From contig OU964918.1 in the NCBI GenBank assembly GCA_918807975.1, positions 45,182,477 to 45,246,476 on the forward strand: a stretch of DNA of 64,000 nt, read 5' to 3'. This DNA comes from Aplidium turbinatum (Eukaryota > Chordata > Ascidiacea > Aplousobranchia > Polyclinidae). Of the stretch, positions 10,640 to 23,012 are shown one piece after another; the stretch's first letter is position 1; every line of letters begins with the position of its first letter. Below the pieces are notes generated by a model that did not search any database, was not told the origin of the DNA, and saw only the letters and a list, made by a program, of their open reading frames with translations. A program made the position numbers and the translations under genes.

Positions 10640-12300
10640 CTGTTCAATGTAACCTTCACTGAAATTCTAAACTTTGAAATCAGCCTTGCTGTCAAACTTT
10701 GGCATTTTGAGCCTGCTCTCTAATCGAGCCCTGATGAAACCATCTCTGTTATCTCCTCCACAAACGGATCCTAAAGCCTCTGTCATAAGCTTAACATTGC
10801 GTTCCACAGTCTGGTTATGACAGGAGAAACTTTCAACTGTGAGAGGACTCATCGTGAATGGATTTGTTTTGATCATATTAATCAAATCTTTATTGCTAAG
10901 GTTCTTGGTGTGGGAAGGTTCAGTGATATCTTCGTGCCAGTTCAGTGCCAGTCAATTATTTCTATATAATTCCTAGCGTGAAGGCTCAAGGTTGGCACTC
11001 TGAAAACTCGCACTGTACTGCTGCTCTTGCGTTCTCTGGACTTCAATATTTGCCTGAGAGCCAGTTCTCTGATACTGATGTTGTCGTCTGCCAACATTGC
11101 CAGCAGAAAGTTTTCAGGGTGCCCAAAAAAGGCATTTTTCTGGATAGCATTCATAACAACTTCCTTAAGCTCATCCTCAAGATATCTGGTCTTGTCTACC
11201 ATGTTGTGGACATGTTTTGCTCCATCTGTACACAAAGATGTCTTTTTAATAGAGAACCACATCGGTGCATACACTTTCAAAGTAAAGGTGACAACAGTCT
11301 TCAATTCTATGGACGGTGCTTTTGTTGAAATATGCAACCGCAATATGCGATTTTTTAAGTCAGCCATCTTGCTTGATTAATTGTACCAGGCCATTTGAGT
11401 GAAAGGTCCAAGGAGCAACAACCTTTGCTAAAAGCCAGATAGATTTCAAACAGATACTTCTGATCGGTGCTTAAGTCTTTGAGTTGCAGTAGGCTATGTG
11501 CTCTAAATCACAAGCTATTTTGTCAAAATTTACCAGTGGTTGACGGTCACAGGTATGAACGGCTTTGCCGATTGGTCCTGCAAATCCATGGGGGCCAGTA
11601 ATTGGACCATTTATCTTTTGAAAAAGATACCTGAGAGGAATCTCATTGGCATGCAACAGGCAGATACACCATTATGGTTTACCTAGTGACTCTTCAATTA
11701 ATCGAATGACTCCCTTCTTTACAGCAGTATTGACGCCTGTTCAATCAGTAGGCTACCAATTACATTGAGTTCATTTGTATCTACCCCCCTTTTTTTCTAA
11801 ATAATCTAACAATTTTGAAGCTATTTCAGCCCCTGTCCGGTTACTTGCAAAAACATGCCCGAAGTAAAATGATCCTGGTTCTGCTATAATTGTCATGTGT
11901 TCCTCTGATATTATTTTACGATGAAATTTGCCATCAATCTCTTTTGCAACATTGTCTTATCTTTTCGGCCATCAAAATATAAACCTGTAATCTTTGTGCT
12001 GGCTTCACCTGACAAAGCTGCGCGTTTCTTCATCCTTTCCTGCAAACTTTGGTTCTGTCGATCACCAAGGAGTTGCCGCCTTGAACATCAGCATTAACAG
12101 AACTCGCTATGGCTGCCGCTGCCCTATCTGAGACTCCATATCTGTCACAAATGGTTGACATTGTTTGCAAAGATTTGGGGAAGACCTTTGTCTTCTTTGG
12201 ACAGGAAGCATCTATACATGTACCACTACTGTTAGGACATTCTGTGTCACTGTCACTGTGACAAACCTGGGATGATGCAGACGACTAAGTTGCACAACTT
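10640..12300 (-). pseudogene. eroded coding remnant of an uncharacterised repeat-associated protein
   Basis: Minus-strand blocks read in order from about 12290 down to 10670: an RYGVSDRAAAAIASSVNADV block, then NRILRLHISTKAPS, VVTFTLKVYAPMWFSIK, ELKEVVMNAIQKNAFFGHPE and CHNQTVERNVKLMTEA, then GFIRARLESRLKMPKF. I recognise this order from unnamed proteins repeated in many invertebrate genomes, but I cannot name the element class. It is broken in several places. I see no inverted ends or target duplication. Introns have not been ruled out, but the pattern of stops looks like decay. Confidence 0.6.
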
Positions 12301-12941
12301 CTTGTGGTCATTTCACAATGCTTTAACAATGTTCTTTTGTTTCTTTTTTCTAGCTTTTGTGTTTCTGCTTTATCAATACTACCAATAATCATTTGCCTGG
12401 TATTTCTTTGATTTATCAGAAATTCTACGACACATTGCAATATAGGCTAACTGAAAAACATGGCTTGAGTCAATTAAAGTGGACACGACTGTAACTATTT
12501 CTGGTATAAGATGAACACTTTTGAACAGGTCTGCAATACGCAATCATACGTAGAGAACGTAGCCTATATACCTATAAAAAAATGAAAGAAGAAATAGTAG
12601 AAATGGAAAAAATGCAAAAAAACATAATTTGGCGGCCATATTGGATTTGGTGACGTCATAATTTGCTCACGCTGTCATCATATGTATTTGTAGTGTTTTA
12701 TGACATGAACGAGGAAAGCTTGTTGAAATATGATGAAAATTGGGCAAGTATTGGCAAAGCTGTGGTGAATTTAGCCTACTGTATTTTCAAGCAAAGTTGG
12801 CGGCCATCTTTGATTTGTGGATTGAGATTCATCAAGACATTATTTTTTTTTTTCACAAATGTGTTTTTCATGAACAAAAGCAACTTTTTAGGGAGCTATG
12901 TTTTTGAATTTCGCGAAAAAGTTATTTTCACTCCACCCTAA

Positions 12942-12986
12942 TGCGCAATCTGCTGCAGGCGGAGATGATGACTGATGATGATGATC
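12942..12986 (+). repeat. short LINE 3' end
   Basis: ATGCGCAATCTGCTGCAGGC and the GATGATGACTGATGATGATG tail match the last bases of the copies at 10030-10325 and 21855-22135. This is an extreme 5' truncation. Confidence 0.55.
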
Positions 12987-13819
12987 CATAAACAAAAAAT
13001 ATACAGGATTTACTTTCTTTAATCGTGCTTGGACTGATACGTTTAACTTTCCCAGATAACTTATGTTGGATACAACATCCTATGCCTGGCCAACGCAGAT
13101 TTTGAATTTAAGGTTCAGTTGTCAAGCAAAAAAGTTCCCGCTTAGGTAAAACAGCACCAGTTTTCAAGTTGAAACTATCTATACAATCGAAACCGTTCAG
13201 TGATACAGAAATCATTTTAGCTTCAGATTTTACGTCTTGAAGCTGTTCAACATCGCCTACCTTAACACGAAAATGATTTGTTCTTGGTGAGAAGCATCGA
13301 GAATGACTTTTACAATGATTGAAAAATACTTGGAACTACGCACTTTATTTAAGAATTTGTTGATTATCTAGTTGGTGCATTTTTACTTTAGTAGACTAAA
13401 AACGGGCCCCCTCAAAAGTGCAAAAACAAAAAAACTACTCGTTTTTCCTTTACAATGTTTTGCTAGGGTGGAAACTGGCCCGACTTCCCCCCTCTCGGAG
13501 CCACTGCCTATAGCAAACTCATTTCGCACTGTTAGAACCAATATCCACTTGGAAAATTTGTAGCAAAAATGAGCTCACTTTGTAAGTAAATCCCACCGTC
13601 AGCAAGACGATTTCAAGCAACCGAATCCGTGTTAGAATTAACATGAACTGCGGTCGTAACGCCAAACAGTCCAAAGCAACCGTGGAGAAGCTTACCTGTG
13701 ACAATAATTAAGTTTGGCTGACGTTAGCAGGATAATGCTAAACCGTGGCGATCTTGAAACATAGCAACTTGTTTCTATTTTATTTGATATTTCTTGTTGG
13801 TCCAATTATACTGTTCACA

Positions 13820-14205
13820 TCATCCACTTTGCTTCAAAAAAGCCTGGTTTTGATCATCAGGTTCCGTTCGACTAGTTGTTTGCAGCGACTCCTCCATCTC
13901 TCTATTGTTGGCATCTTCCATTTTCAGGTTTATTTTTGTTATGTCATCCCACATTTTTCTTGTCACTGTCTTATTCCAAACTCGGTTTGTGAAATTGTTC
14001 TCATCCATTTATTCAAGATGTTCAACCCATCTCAGACGATGACCAGGCAAGTAGCCTACTCAATATTCTCAACATCAGTTCCCTCTCTCACGACATCATT
14101 TTCAATTTTGTCCGGAAGTGTCTTGTCACACATCAAACGAACCATCCTCATCTCGGTCGTTGGCAATCGCCTAATATCTGTCCTCTTCATCGCCCAGTAT
14201 TGTTC
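13820..14205 (-). pseudogene. LINE ORF2 C-terminal remnant
   Basis: Minus-strand blocks RRLPTTEMRMVRLMCDKTL, PDKIENDVVREG and HRLRWVEHLE, then MDENNFTNRVWNK, match the C-terminal region of LINE ORF2 proteins (E-M-R-M-L-R-W, D-K-I-x-N-x-x-I-R-E, L-R-W-x-G-H). The frame is broken between ENIE and HRLRW at 14051, exactly at a TAGGCTA word; without 5 bp there the frame is continuous (see findings). A stop lies between HLE and MDE. Confidence 0.7.
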
Positions 14206-14897
14206 TTAAATTTTATTCAACGCAAGCTTTTCACGAATAAAATCTAAATTTGATACACCAGCAGTCGCTTTGCAAAATAAACCAACAGTAAAACATAACT
14301 TGACATCGATGTATTGGCATGGTATGGTCGCAAGGTATTAAACAAAACAATTCAAAATACAATTAATACTACAATCAAAAAGGATGCTTGAGTACTATTA
14401 ATCTTCCACAATACTCTTACTTCTTTCAACAATATAAACATTTTTACTCAAAGACTTCTGTGGTCAATTTAGAATAAAAAAATATCAAAAGACATGAGCA
14501 ATCCTTCAATGCACATCACCAGCAAATAAATTTCACTCCGCGATAACAACAGTTTTGTCGTGAAAAGGTTTAGCAATACAAGAGGTGCTTCTTGGTCGAC
14601 ATGTACTATGTTCCCTAAAACTAATTCGAATAACATGACTCAAACTAGTTTTACCTCACACAGCCAGAAAAGCTTTCCAACTCTACAGTAGGGAGGATCA
14701 TTTCCCTCTCATTTTGAAAATTCAGCTTGTGTCAATGAGAAATGGTGATCATTCCAGGTCAGATATATAAAAAGTCGCTATAACTTACAAACTAAACAAG
14801 ATAACCACATAGTGGGAAGAACTAACTGGAAAAGGTGATCTGGTACTATGACACTTCCTCAAATGGGCGATCTACCTAATACAGAAAGCATATCACT

Positions 14898-15475
14898 AAG
14901 AAAACAAATCAATAGCTTTTTTTCCCTAAAGTCTGAACCTTAATTCATTTGTCCAGGCAAACACTCACAATAGTATTTCAATAAAATTTAAAATTTAATT
15001 TATGTCGTGGAACCGGTTTTCGTTCATTAGAACTCTTCAGCACAACTGGATCGAAACAAAATTACTTGAAACAAAAATTAGCCTACAAAATTAATAGATG
15101 TCACTGTCAGCATAACTGTACCAAAACAAACGAAAATTTACATACGGTATTAATTAGATAAAATGTCTAATTTTACATTACATAGTCTAATTTTACATAT
15201 TACATATTATACATTTTATCTAATTAATACCGTATGTAAATTTTCGTTCGTTTTGGTACAGGCTGACAGTGACATCTATTAATTTTGTAGGCTAATTTTT
15301 GTTTCAAGTAATTTTGTTTCGATCCAGTTGTGCTGAAGAGTTCTAATGAACGAAAACCGGTTCCACGACATAAATTAAATTTTAAATTTTATTGAAATAC
15401 TATTGTGAGTGTTTGCCTGGACAAATGAATTAAGGTTCAGACTTTAGGGAAAAAAAGCTATTGATTTGTTTTCTT
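14898..15475. repeat. large near-perfect palindrome
   Basis: Two arms of about 268 bp (14898-15166 and 15208-15475) are almost identical in inverse orientation around a loop of about 42 bp of ATTTTACAT-type repeats. A direct repeat GATAACCACATAGTG lies at about 14809 and again at 15476, just after the right arm. I see no ORF. It is either a young fold-back insertion, a replication-born inversion, or an assembly fold. Confidence 0.8.
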
Positions 15476-15479
15476 GATA

Positions 15480-17130
15480 ACCACATAGTGTTTGGTACTA
15501 AATTTATTGTAATTACTAGATTTAATTTAAATATGCAAAGATATCAATGTTTTAATTTTTTTTAATATTTCATAGACAAAAGGTGTCAGACAAGCTAGAG
15601 ACAAATAACCAAATTGAAATTTTGCGGTGTGCCAACATAATAACAAAAATAACTGCTAACTGCATAGAATTTTTTTTAACTTGGGCATATTACATTTGCT
15701 TTTTTTCACTAATCAAAGATTTATAAATTTTTTGTATACCGTTTTTTGATAATTGATAACTACAGTATAGTCTGTAAGTTATTCCTCTTTAAACTCTGTA
15801 AAAACACCTCTCTACATCCACAAAAAATATATACGGTATACAAGATTTTTCTGCAAGAAAAATAAAATTATCATTGTTGTTAATAACTGTTCTCAGCGAG
15901 GAATAGAGTTGGCTACAAGCTATCATCAACATAAAAAACTTAAAGAATACTTTTCAGGTGATGAAAATGAAAAGATGCGAATGTGACATGTCCAATTGCC
16001 CAACTTACAAAAAAGTCAAAACAATTAGTTGTCAATGCAGTTTGCAGTTATCTTGGCTTATTGTTTTGGTATGGCAAAATTTTAATTTAATTTTTTTAAA
16101 TTTTAATTTAATTTTAATTTTTTATTCGTTATTCGTCCCTGCTTTCTATAGCTTTTCTTACACTTTTTGTCCATAAAGTATGTAGAAATTTGTACACTGT
16201 GTGATCTTGAACATTTTATTTTTTAGGAACATTCCGACGGGGCCGATCTGTCGCAGGGACACATCATCGTGAGACTTCGCGCAAATTTTATTTCATTTAT
16301 TGAACATATGTTATTCAGTTTCAGTAGTAGATAAGCTTTTTGGTCTGCAGCGTTTATTTTCTTCTTTCAAACAATGAATCACTTTGACATTATAACAAAC
16401 CCGTCTAGTGAAAAGAATGTGATGGGAATTCGACACTGGTAAACAAAAAATCTGCAGAAGGCAAAATTTTTCAACTGATGAAATAGAATTTGCACCAAAT
16501 AATCTCGCAGGTCGGCGGCGCCAGAATATCGTGTATCTTCTCCCGGTAGCCCTATGCATGGCAGATATTGCGACATTCAACTGTTTCAAACAAGGCAACA
16601 AATCCTTAGTTTTGGAAACGTACCAGAAATTGATATGGACAATTACAAGAACTACATCATCAAAATAATACACTTCAGTCACAATTTCGATTAACTTTGG
16701 AGTTGATTCAGGAGTCACCACAAAACAGTGCCGTCCGTGATGCACTAAAACGAACAACACGGAAAGACTATAGACTCATCAATTTTTGAGCTGACAAATA
16801 CCTAATCAAATCCTGTTTGAAAGCAAGCGACACTTGCCAAAAGCTGAGCAGTGAGCAATCATTAAAAAAGAATGCACAATTCAGATAGTGATAGTCTTAA
16901 AGTCAACGCAACCAGTATAATGAGTGTCGATGCACTGGTTCCTGTTGTTACAAGTTACTTCCAATCATGATTGTTAAGTGATCCCCGAAACTGTTTGTAT
17001 TTGTTTGTAAGTCTTGTGAGAATAAGGTCCCATAAGATTACAATGGCAACTTTGGGGGTGACCATATCAATCGAAGGACTGCTGCTCAGCTCTCGTGCGT
17101 GGTCATGACAAACGTTCAAAATGCGTGGTT
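15480..17130. other. unassigned stretch downstream of PCLAF
   Basis: It contains T/A-rich low-complexity sequence (16080-16130), a 149-aa minus ORF at 16311-16760 without a recognised domain, and a possible tiny plus-strand exon at 16226-16267 (acceptor, EHSDGADLSQGHII, GTGAGA donor) that I cannot connect to anything. Confidence 0.4.
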
Positions 17131-17132
17131 GG

Positions 17133-20100
17133 TTAGCATGCTGTTATCTCATCTTCCATTCGGACGACGCATTTTTGTGAGGACGGATCTTCTTCTTCGG
17201 AGTCAGAATCGACCATTCTCCTAAAAGCGAATCACCCCATGTAGTTTCAAACTCGATAGCCTAGGCTATTCAATTATGTCAATGAAGTAATCAACTTGAG
17301 GTAATAAATTTGAATTCAACGCACTTGATCTTCCCAACAGGCTACTTTCAGGCTAGAAGTAGTAATTAATTGGCATATTGGAAGAAGAGAGTAAAGCGGT
17401 ACATATGGCTAACAAAATTATTTTACAAATGAATTTAAAAATGAAAACTTACAGAATCCTTCTCTTTTGTGGTCGCTTTGATGAATGGCCACTTGATGGT
17501 CCAGGTTCATCATCTTTATTTAACTCGTCAACATTGTTTTCCTCAGGATTGAGGTTTTCCTTGTTATCATTAGACTGTTCTAGGGGTCTATCGTTTGGCT
17601 CACTACTTACATCTTTGGTTTCCTAGAGACAAAATTGAAGGTTTTTCATGTTGTTTGTTATAAATTATATCACTGACAGTGAGAAGCACGTTATGATATC
17701 CGCATTATCTAGTGGTATAAAAAGAGGAAAGTGCGTTGGGTCATGACCATGCCGCGCAAAATTGGTTGAGCGAAAACAATTTTGACCAAAAATTGATCTG
17801 TTTTCTAAAACGCTAATCCAAATGCTCAACTCTTAATCTAATGCACATAATTGAAATGTGTATGCTAATTTATTGATATTAAACAATGACAGGAAAAGAT
17901 ATCAGAAATAACTGTTTCATTTCCGAATATCTATAAAGTAATATTCTAACAATGAATATTGAAAAAGCAGTACGTACATGTAGGCTAAGAGGCGGTTATA
18001 CAATACATGTAGGCTTAATGTTTTTTCAAACTGGCTACAAAATAGGAAAAATGGTGTTTTATTGCTAAAAGAAAACGTAATTTCATCAAATGCTTCCCCT
18101 CAACAAAATCTTGTTTACGCCACTGAACGCATAATGAATGTAAATAATTACTGAAAAATACACTGGTTGAAATGACACACATTATTTGAAGCACATTTAG
18201 CCAATATAGTTTGGCTAAACAAGTAACTGAACATGAAGTGGCTGTTTTAACGTCAAACAATATACATCATTCATACGGCACTATTACATTGATTAAGCAA
18301 TTAGATTGACTTGTACCTGGGGAGGTGGAGAATCTTCCTCATGTTTCTTAGGTGCAATAACTGTGAAAAAAGTAGCTATTGGCTTCTGCCAATCAGGAGT
18401 GGGACGAGGACAGGCCGAATTACCTCCAACTGATTTCTCTTTCTTACCCCCTTTAATAAAATTAAAAAAGTACAAAAATCAAGCAATTACAAATTACTTA
18501 TTACTTACAAATCATCAACAAATTTGTGTACGAAGTGCAATGAGCTACAAAAAGCAAAATAATAGTTTATGGGTAGTCTTTCGCTTGTTCTTTATCTTTA
18601 ACGTTTATCACACTTTTACAACAGTCCACATAAGCACAGCTTTAGGTACATACATTTTTAGGCAATGCATAAATATATATTTTTAAACAGCTTTTCATTG
18701 AAGGACACTTTTTGGACATTACATTGCCTGAAAGTTTGAAAGATTCACTCAGAAAACTAAATTGCAATTAAAATTACAAAACATCTCGTAGCAATAACGT
18801 TAGAATGAAATAGTGCACAAGATAAGAGATGTGCTGCTGCAAAGGCTATACTCTTGGGGATGCAACCTAATTCGTACCATGAACAATTCGTACTGTCAGT
18901 TCGTACCTTGAAAAGATCGAGAGAAAAAAATAAAAAAGCCGAAGTCGCTGATCGCAGTTTCCGCAAACAAAAACTCTTAGGATCATTACCAGAAATTTTA
19001 AAATGTTTGCGGAAACTCCGATCAACCCTAACCCTTTTAAAATGTTTGCGGAAACTGCAATCAGCCACTTTGGCAAACTCATAGGATCATTACTGGAAAT
19101 TTTAAAATGTTTGCGGAAAAACGGAAACTGCGATCAGCGACTTCGGCTTTGTTTTATTTTTTCTCTCGATCTTTTCAGTTTATTTGTTTGCGAAACACCC
19201 TAACCCTAACGGTAACGACTAGAACATCACACAACTACATTGAAAGAGAAAATTGAAAAAAGAAAACATATCGGGAAAAATGATGGTTTGCAAAAATGAG
19301 AGAATTGAAAGTAGTTACTTTTAGCGCCAAAAACTCAAGAGTGCGATGTTTTAACTATTTTCCGATGAGTTGTCTTTTTTCAATTTTCTCATTCGCCTTA
19401 GTTGTGTGATGTTCTAGTCGTTAACTCGTTACCAACCCTAACCCTTTTAACATGTTTGCGAAAACTCTGATCAACCCTAACTCTTTTAAAATGTTTGCCG
19501 AAACTGCAATCAGCGACTTCGGCAAACTCTTAGGATCATTACCAGAAATTTTAAAATGTTTGCGGAAAAACGGAAACTGCGATCAGCGATGCTCTATTTT
19601 TTCTTTCAATCTTTTCAGTTTGTTTGCAGATACCGATACATAACCGATACTCCGATACCCTAACCCTAACAACCCAGGCCTCGAAATTTGTACTTTTTTC
19701 CGGCGGTCAAGCATGTCCTACCGAACTGGCCCATTCAGCGGACATTTAATATCTCAACCGGACATATTTTTGCATGTAGATTTTGCACAAAATCACACTA
19801 CAGTATTGTGTAGTCGTGTTTGTAGAAGATTTTCTACAACAGAATAACTCTGCAATGGTTCATGGCTTAATCAACCGACCCTGAAGTATACTGGAGCAGA
19901 TTGCTTGCAAATAAGTCAGTGCGTTAATGACAGTCGTGTAATGACGCAATAAACACAATTGAAAACAACAATCCAAATTTCCTTATTACAAAAGCAACTA
20001 CGATCACTTATTCCGTGGTTTTCGCGTTATAGAATCGTTGTGCCAAGCGATTACTGCCGGCGCAGTGTCGTAAATCTCCAGCTCAGGACCGTCCAGACAA

Positions 20101-21051
20101 ATGCGCATTAGTGACTCATTAGTGTTAGCCCACAATAGTGTTAGTGTTAACTAACTAACACAATAGTGTTAGTCTAACACCCTCCCTTCTGTGCAGAAAT
20201 TCTATTTCTATCAGTATCAGCGTGAATAAGGTCGCCACATTCGCCTGAGCACGTGCGGAACCTAGCTGAGACTTGCTTCTCTGTGACGTTTCTTTTTAAC
20301 AAACGATCAATGTAACGCAATAATCTTCATTGTTAAAATTAGAATACATATCCTGCCGAAAAGTTCAGACAACTTTATTTCAAGGCAACATTGCAAGGCG
20401 TTGAAATGATGTAAAAATGGCTACTTTTGCCATCAGCTCGTTAACCACGCCACTCTAATGTGATCTTTAAAGCAATTGCCTGTACTATTATTGCTTCAGC
20501 TCCGTATTTGTTCGCGTTAAACAAACAATTGTAACAATTCAAATTTAAAATATACTTTTGCTGCATTAGCTCTATTTTTGTCAAGCGTTTTGCGGCGGTC
20601 ATTTATGACCGACCAATGAGTCAGCTTCGGCAGACATTCGAGGTCATTCCGGAGGTCATGTCCGCCATGACCGCCGGAATTTCGAGGCCTGCAACCGATA
20701 CCCTAACTTTGCGGAAACTGTGATCAGCGACTTCGGCTTTTTTAATTGTTTCTCTTGATCTTTTCAAGGTACGAACTGACGGTACGAATTGTTCATGGTA
20801 CGAATTAGGTTGCACCCTACTCTTGGCATGTATAGTACAAAATTTATGTAAATTACACTACCTCCTGGTGATGCAGAAACTGAAGAAGAATGACAAGCTG
20901 GTGCCGAATATTTTCTTGGTGCCTTTGCTGCAGAAACTGTAAAGACATAAGGGTATTTTCAGATTAACTCTATAAGCAGTGTATGTTTATCAGTCAAAAA
21001 TTAAAACAACATACCTCTAACAGTATTTACACTGGCTTTCGTACGAACCAT
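17133..21051 (-). CDS. PCLAF: PCNA-associated factor (PAF15/PCLAF), five exons
   Basis: PAF15 is a small disordered nuclear protein that binds the PCNA clamp at replication forks and during lesion bypass. Exons: 21015-21051, 20862-20936, 18317-18450, 17453-17622 and 17133-17220; all junctions are GT/AG, the phases agree and the total is 504 bp, 167 aa. The start MVRTKAS matches the conserved MVRTKA N terminus. Exon 2 has AAKAPRKYSAPA, like the vertebrate AARAPRK segment. Exon 3 carries GGNSACPRPTPDWQKPIATFF, in which QKPIATFF is the PCNA-interacting (PIP) box. Exon 4 has NKENLNPEE, a KEN degron in the same place as in vertebrates, which suggests turnover by the APC/C. The protein is longer than human PAF15 (111 aa) because of an acidic C terminus, which ends VVRMEDEITAC. 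Intron 2 is enlarged by a MULE-like element. Family identity is secure; orthology is inferred. Confidence 0.92.
17453..17622 (-). CDS. PCLAF: PCLAF exon 4 with the KEN box
   Basis: It encodes 56 residues rich in Asn, Asp and Glu, including DNKENLNPEE, the expected APC/C degron, and ends in a basic SSKRPQKRRI stretch that could serve as a nuclear signal. The donor is GTAAGT and the acceptor TCTCTAG. Confidence 0.9.
18317..18450 (-). CDS. PCLAF: PCLAF exon 3 with the PIP box
   Basis: It encodes 44 residues, including PRPTPDWQKPIATFF. The PIP consensus Q-x-x-I/L/M-x-x-F/Y-F/Y is met by Q-K-P-I-A-T-F-F. The GT donor at its 3' side is GTACAAG, and the acceptor is TTTATTAAAG. Confidence 0.92.
18858..20817. 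mobile_element. MULE-like element in PCLAF intron 2
   Basis: The inverted ends are GG(A/G)TGCAACCTAATTCGTAC and continue matching for about 70 bp. A 9-bp direct repeat TACTCTTGG flanks it (18849-18857 and 20818-20826). Nine-base duplications are typical of Mutator-like elements. The inside has many copies of a unit built on AAAATGTTTGCGGAAACTGC / GATCAGCGACTTCGG, and short CCCTAACCCTAAC stretches. No transposase is seen, so it is non-autonomous. It is interrupted by the element at 19675-20691. Confidence 0.8.
19675..20691. mobile_element. non-autonomous element nested in the MULE-like element
   Basis: The left end is CAGGCCTCGAAATTT and, after a few bases, CCGGCGGTCA; the right end is TGACCGCCGGAATTTCGAGG and CCTG. 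The C-A-G start suggests hAT, but I find no clean 8-bp duplication (only CAACC is shared). About 1.0 kb with no ORF of note. Confidence 0.6.
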
Positions 21052-21149
21052 CGCTCTCTGTCCAATCAAGTCTTCAACATACAGGCTAACTAGTCTAAAA
21101 CAAATAAATAAAAATACATAAACTGAAAAAGTACTGCATCAAGGAAAAT

Positions 21150-21790
21150 GATATTTAGCAGAACTAAAGGATCAATGCAAGCTTCATGTCAATTGTTACA
21201 GGAACAAACTGTTACAATCAACGTCACGGTTCTTCCTATCTCTTACCAGAAAAGAGACTTGGGAAAAATATATGACATAGTTTATTGGGATATCGACGTA
21301 AAACAGTCAAATAAATGGTCGAATAGTTCTACTTGTGACTGTGAGATGATAAATGAAAATTAACGTACTTCATTCACAGCTTCTCATACAACTCTAATCT
21401 CGATCACAACTTCTCAAAGCACCAACTCTTATTTTTTCTTTAAAAATTTCTATATTAGGGGCAAGATATATCTTTGACAGTCGAAGAAGCTTTCTGCACA
21501 TTCGATCAAAGTTCTACTTGATGATTTTAGTCAAAGAACATATATACCGGTACCGTAAGTAAATTTAAAAGCAGGTAGTGGCAACCTGGAAAAACTGCAG
21601 TACAACACTGAATTGCCTAAGGCTGGACAGCGTTCGAATAAAATAAAAAGCTCTTAACCTTCAACAAACTGAAATCAACATTTTTTAAAACTTACATTTT
21701 ACCAGTTATGCTCTACAGTTTAAAATGCATAAATTGGTGGTTTCATCACCATTGCAAAAACTCACTACGGTACCGTACTTTCCAAAATCA
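21150..21790. other. upstream region of PCLAF
   Basis: This is the sequence 5' of the PCLAF start codon. I cannot place the transcription start; a first non-coding exon is possible. A 71-aa ORF at 21148 shows no domain. Confidence 0.3.
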
Positions 21791-21849
21791 CATCATAAGA
21801 ATCATGTCCCAACAAAAAGCTACTTGACCACACCAAAATAGAAGATCTA

Positions 21850-22140
21850 TTGACAATGACAAAGCTACATCCAATTGCAGCAACAATAAAATCAAAAGTT
21901 CTAAAACTGTTCGGCCACACCAAAAGATCAATATTATACTTGGAATCAGCAAAGTCTGCATAGAAGATAAAGTTAAAGGAAAAAGAAAACGCGGCAGACA
22001 CCAAACCGAAGGCAAGACAACATTCAGGTATTGGTGACACTGGGAGAGTTAGCTCAAAATAGCCACTCTCAGAAACAATTAACCCATGTTGATGCGCAAT
22101 CTGCTGCAAGCGGAGATGGCCTCTGATGATGATGACTGGT
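21850..22140 (+). pseudogene. LINE ORF2 3' end, second copy
   Basis: It is nucleotide-similar over its length to 10030-10325: ACATCCAATTGCAGCAA, GGAAAAAGAAAACG(T/C)GGCAGAC and ATGCGCAATCTGCTGCA are shared. It has small internal deletions and no intact frame. It ends in a GATGATGATGACTGG tail. Confidence 0.75.
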
Positions 22141-22154
22141 AGCCTATTGAAATG

Positions 22155-23012
22155 CAGGGTTGTTGGTATTTTACTCAACCCAAAAAAAACCGGGTGGGTT
22201 TTTTCAATAAAACCCACTTAAAAAAACCCATAAAAAAACCCAGAGCATCATATTTGTCCAGTTTTTATTGGAAAATTAAAAAAAATTTACAAAAACACTA
22301 CAAGGCACTTACAACAAACTTTAAATTAGGACTTAAGGATGTGATTGTGAAGTAATTTCCAAGAATAAACTGAAAACGCAGTGGATATTGCACAGTACAC
22401 AAAAATCAAGTAATGTCACTTTGTGTATATATACTACACTAAAACTCATTTATGCAAGAAGGCCTTATAGTTAAATTGGTGAAAGTACTACTCTACTGTA
22501 GTCTGTATATATGATGTGAAATGCAATTTAGGAGGCTATTTACCAATTACAGATTCTGGATTCTAACGCATGGCTGTTTCAGAGCATTTGCCTAATTGGC
22601 CACGCAATCGCTCAATTGCTCATCCATTACTATATATATATATTATATATAATAAATATATATAAATGATAAAAAATATTTAAACATGATGGCATAAATG
22701 CTCCTTGCCTTCAAATCTAAACAAATGATGGAATAATGTGATTTCTACCACAGTAGCATCAACTTGGTATAGAAATCAGTGGATGATGCAACATCCAACT
22801 TGATCTTGAAACTAATGGATGATGCAACATTCAAGCAACAACAGCCCTAGTGCATTATTTTATTGAGTTATGCAAGCATGTACTGTGAGTGAAAGGCACT
22901 TCACTCGTAAAAAGTAGTTTTGAGGTGAAATAAGCATGAATCTAACTTTTTTTGCATCTTTTTTAAAAAAAAACAATAAAACCCAAAAAAACCCGGGTTT
23001 TTCTCAACCCTG
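22155..23012. mobile_element. hAT MITE with CAGGGTTG ends
   Basis: 858 bp; ends CAGGGTTG...TACTCAACCC and GGGTTTTTCTCAACCCTG; perfect 8-bp duplication TTGAAATG (22147-22154 and 23013-23020). Subterminal runs of AAAACCCA/TGGGTTTT flank both ends. The interior is AT-rich and non-coding. Confidence 0.9.

Noticed and set aside
16311-16760. 149-aa minus-strand ORF
   Set aside because: No domain, no splice sites that extend it, and composition like the surrounding non-coding DNA.
18840-20720. Telomere or telomere-proximal sequence
   Set aside because: The CCCTAA stretches are short, interrupted and enclosed in a transposon with its own ends and target duplication.
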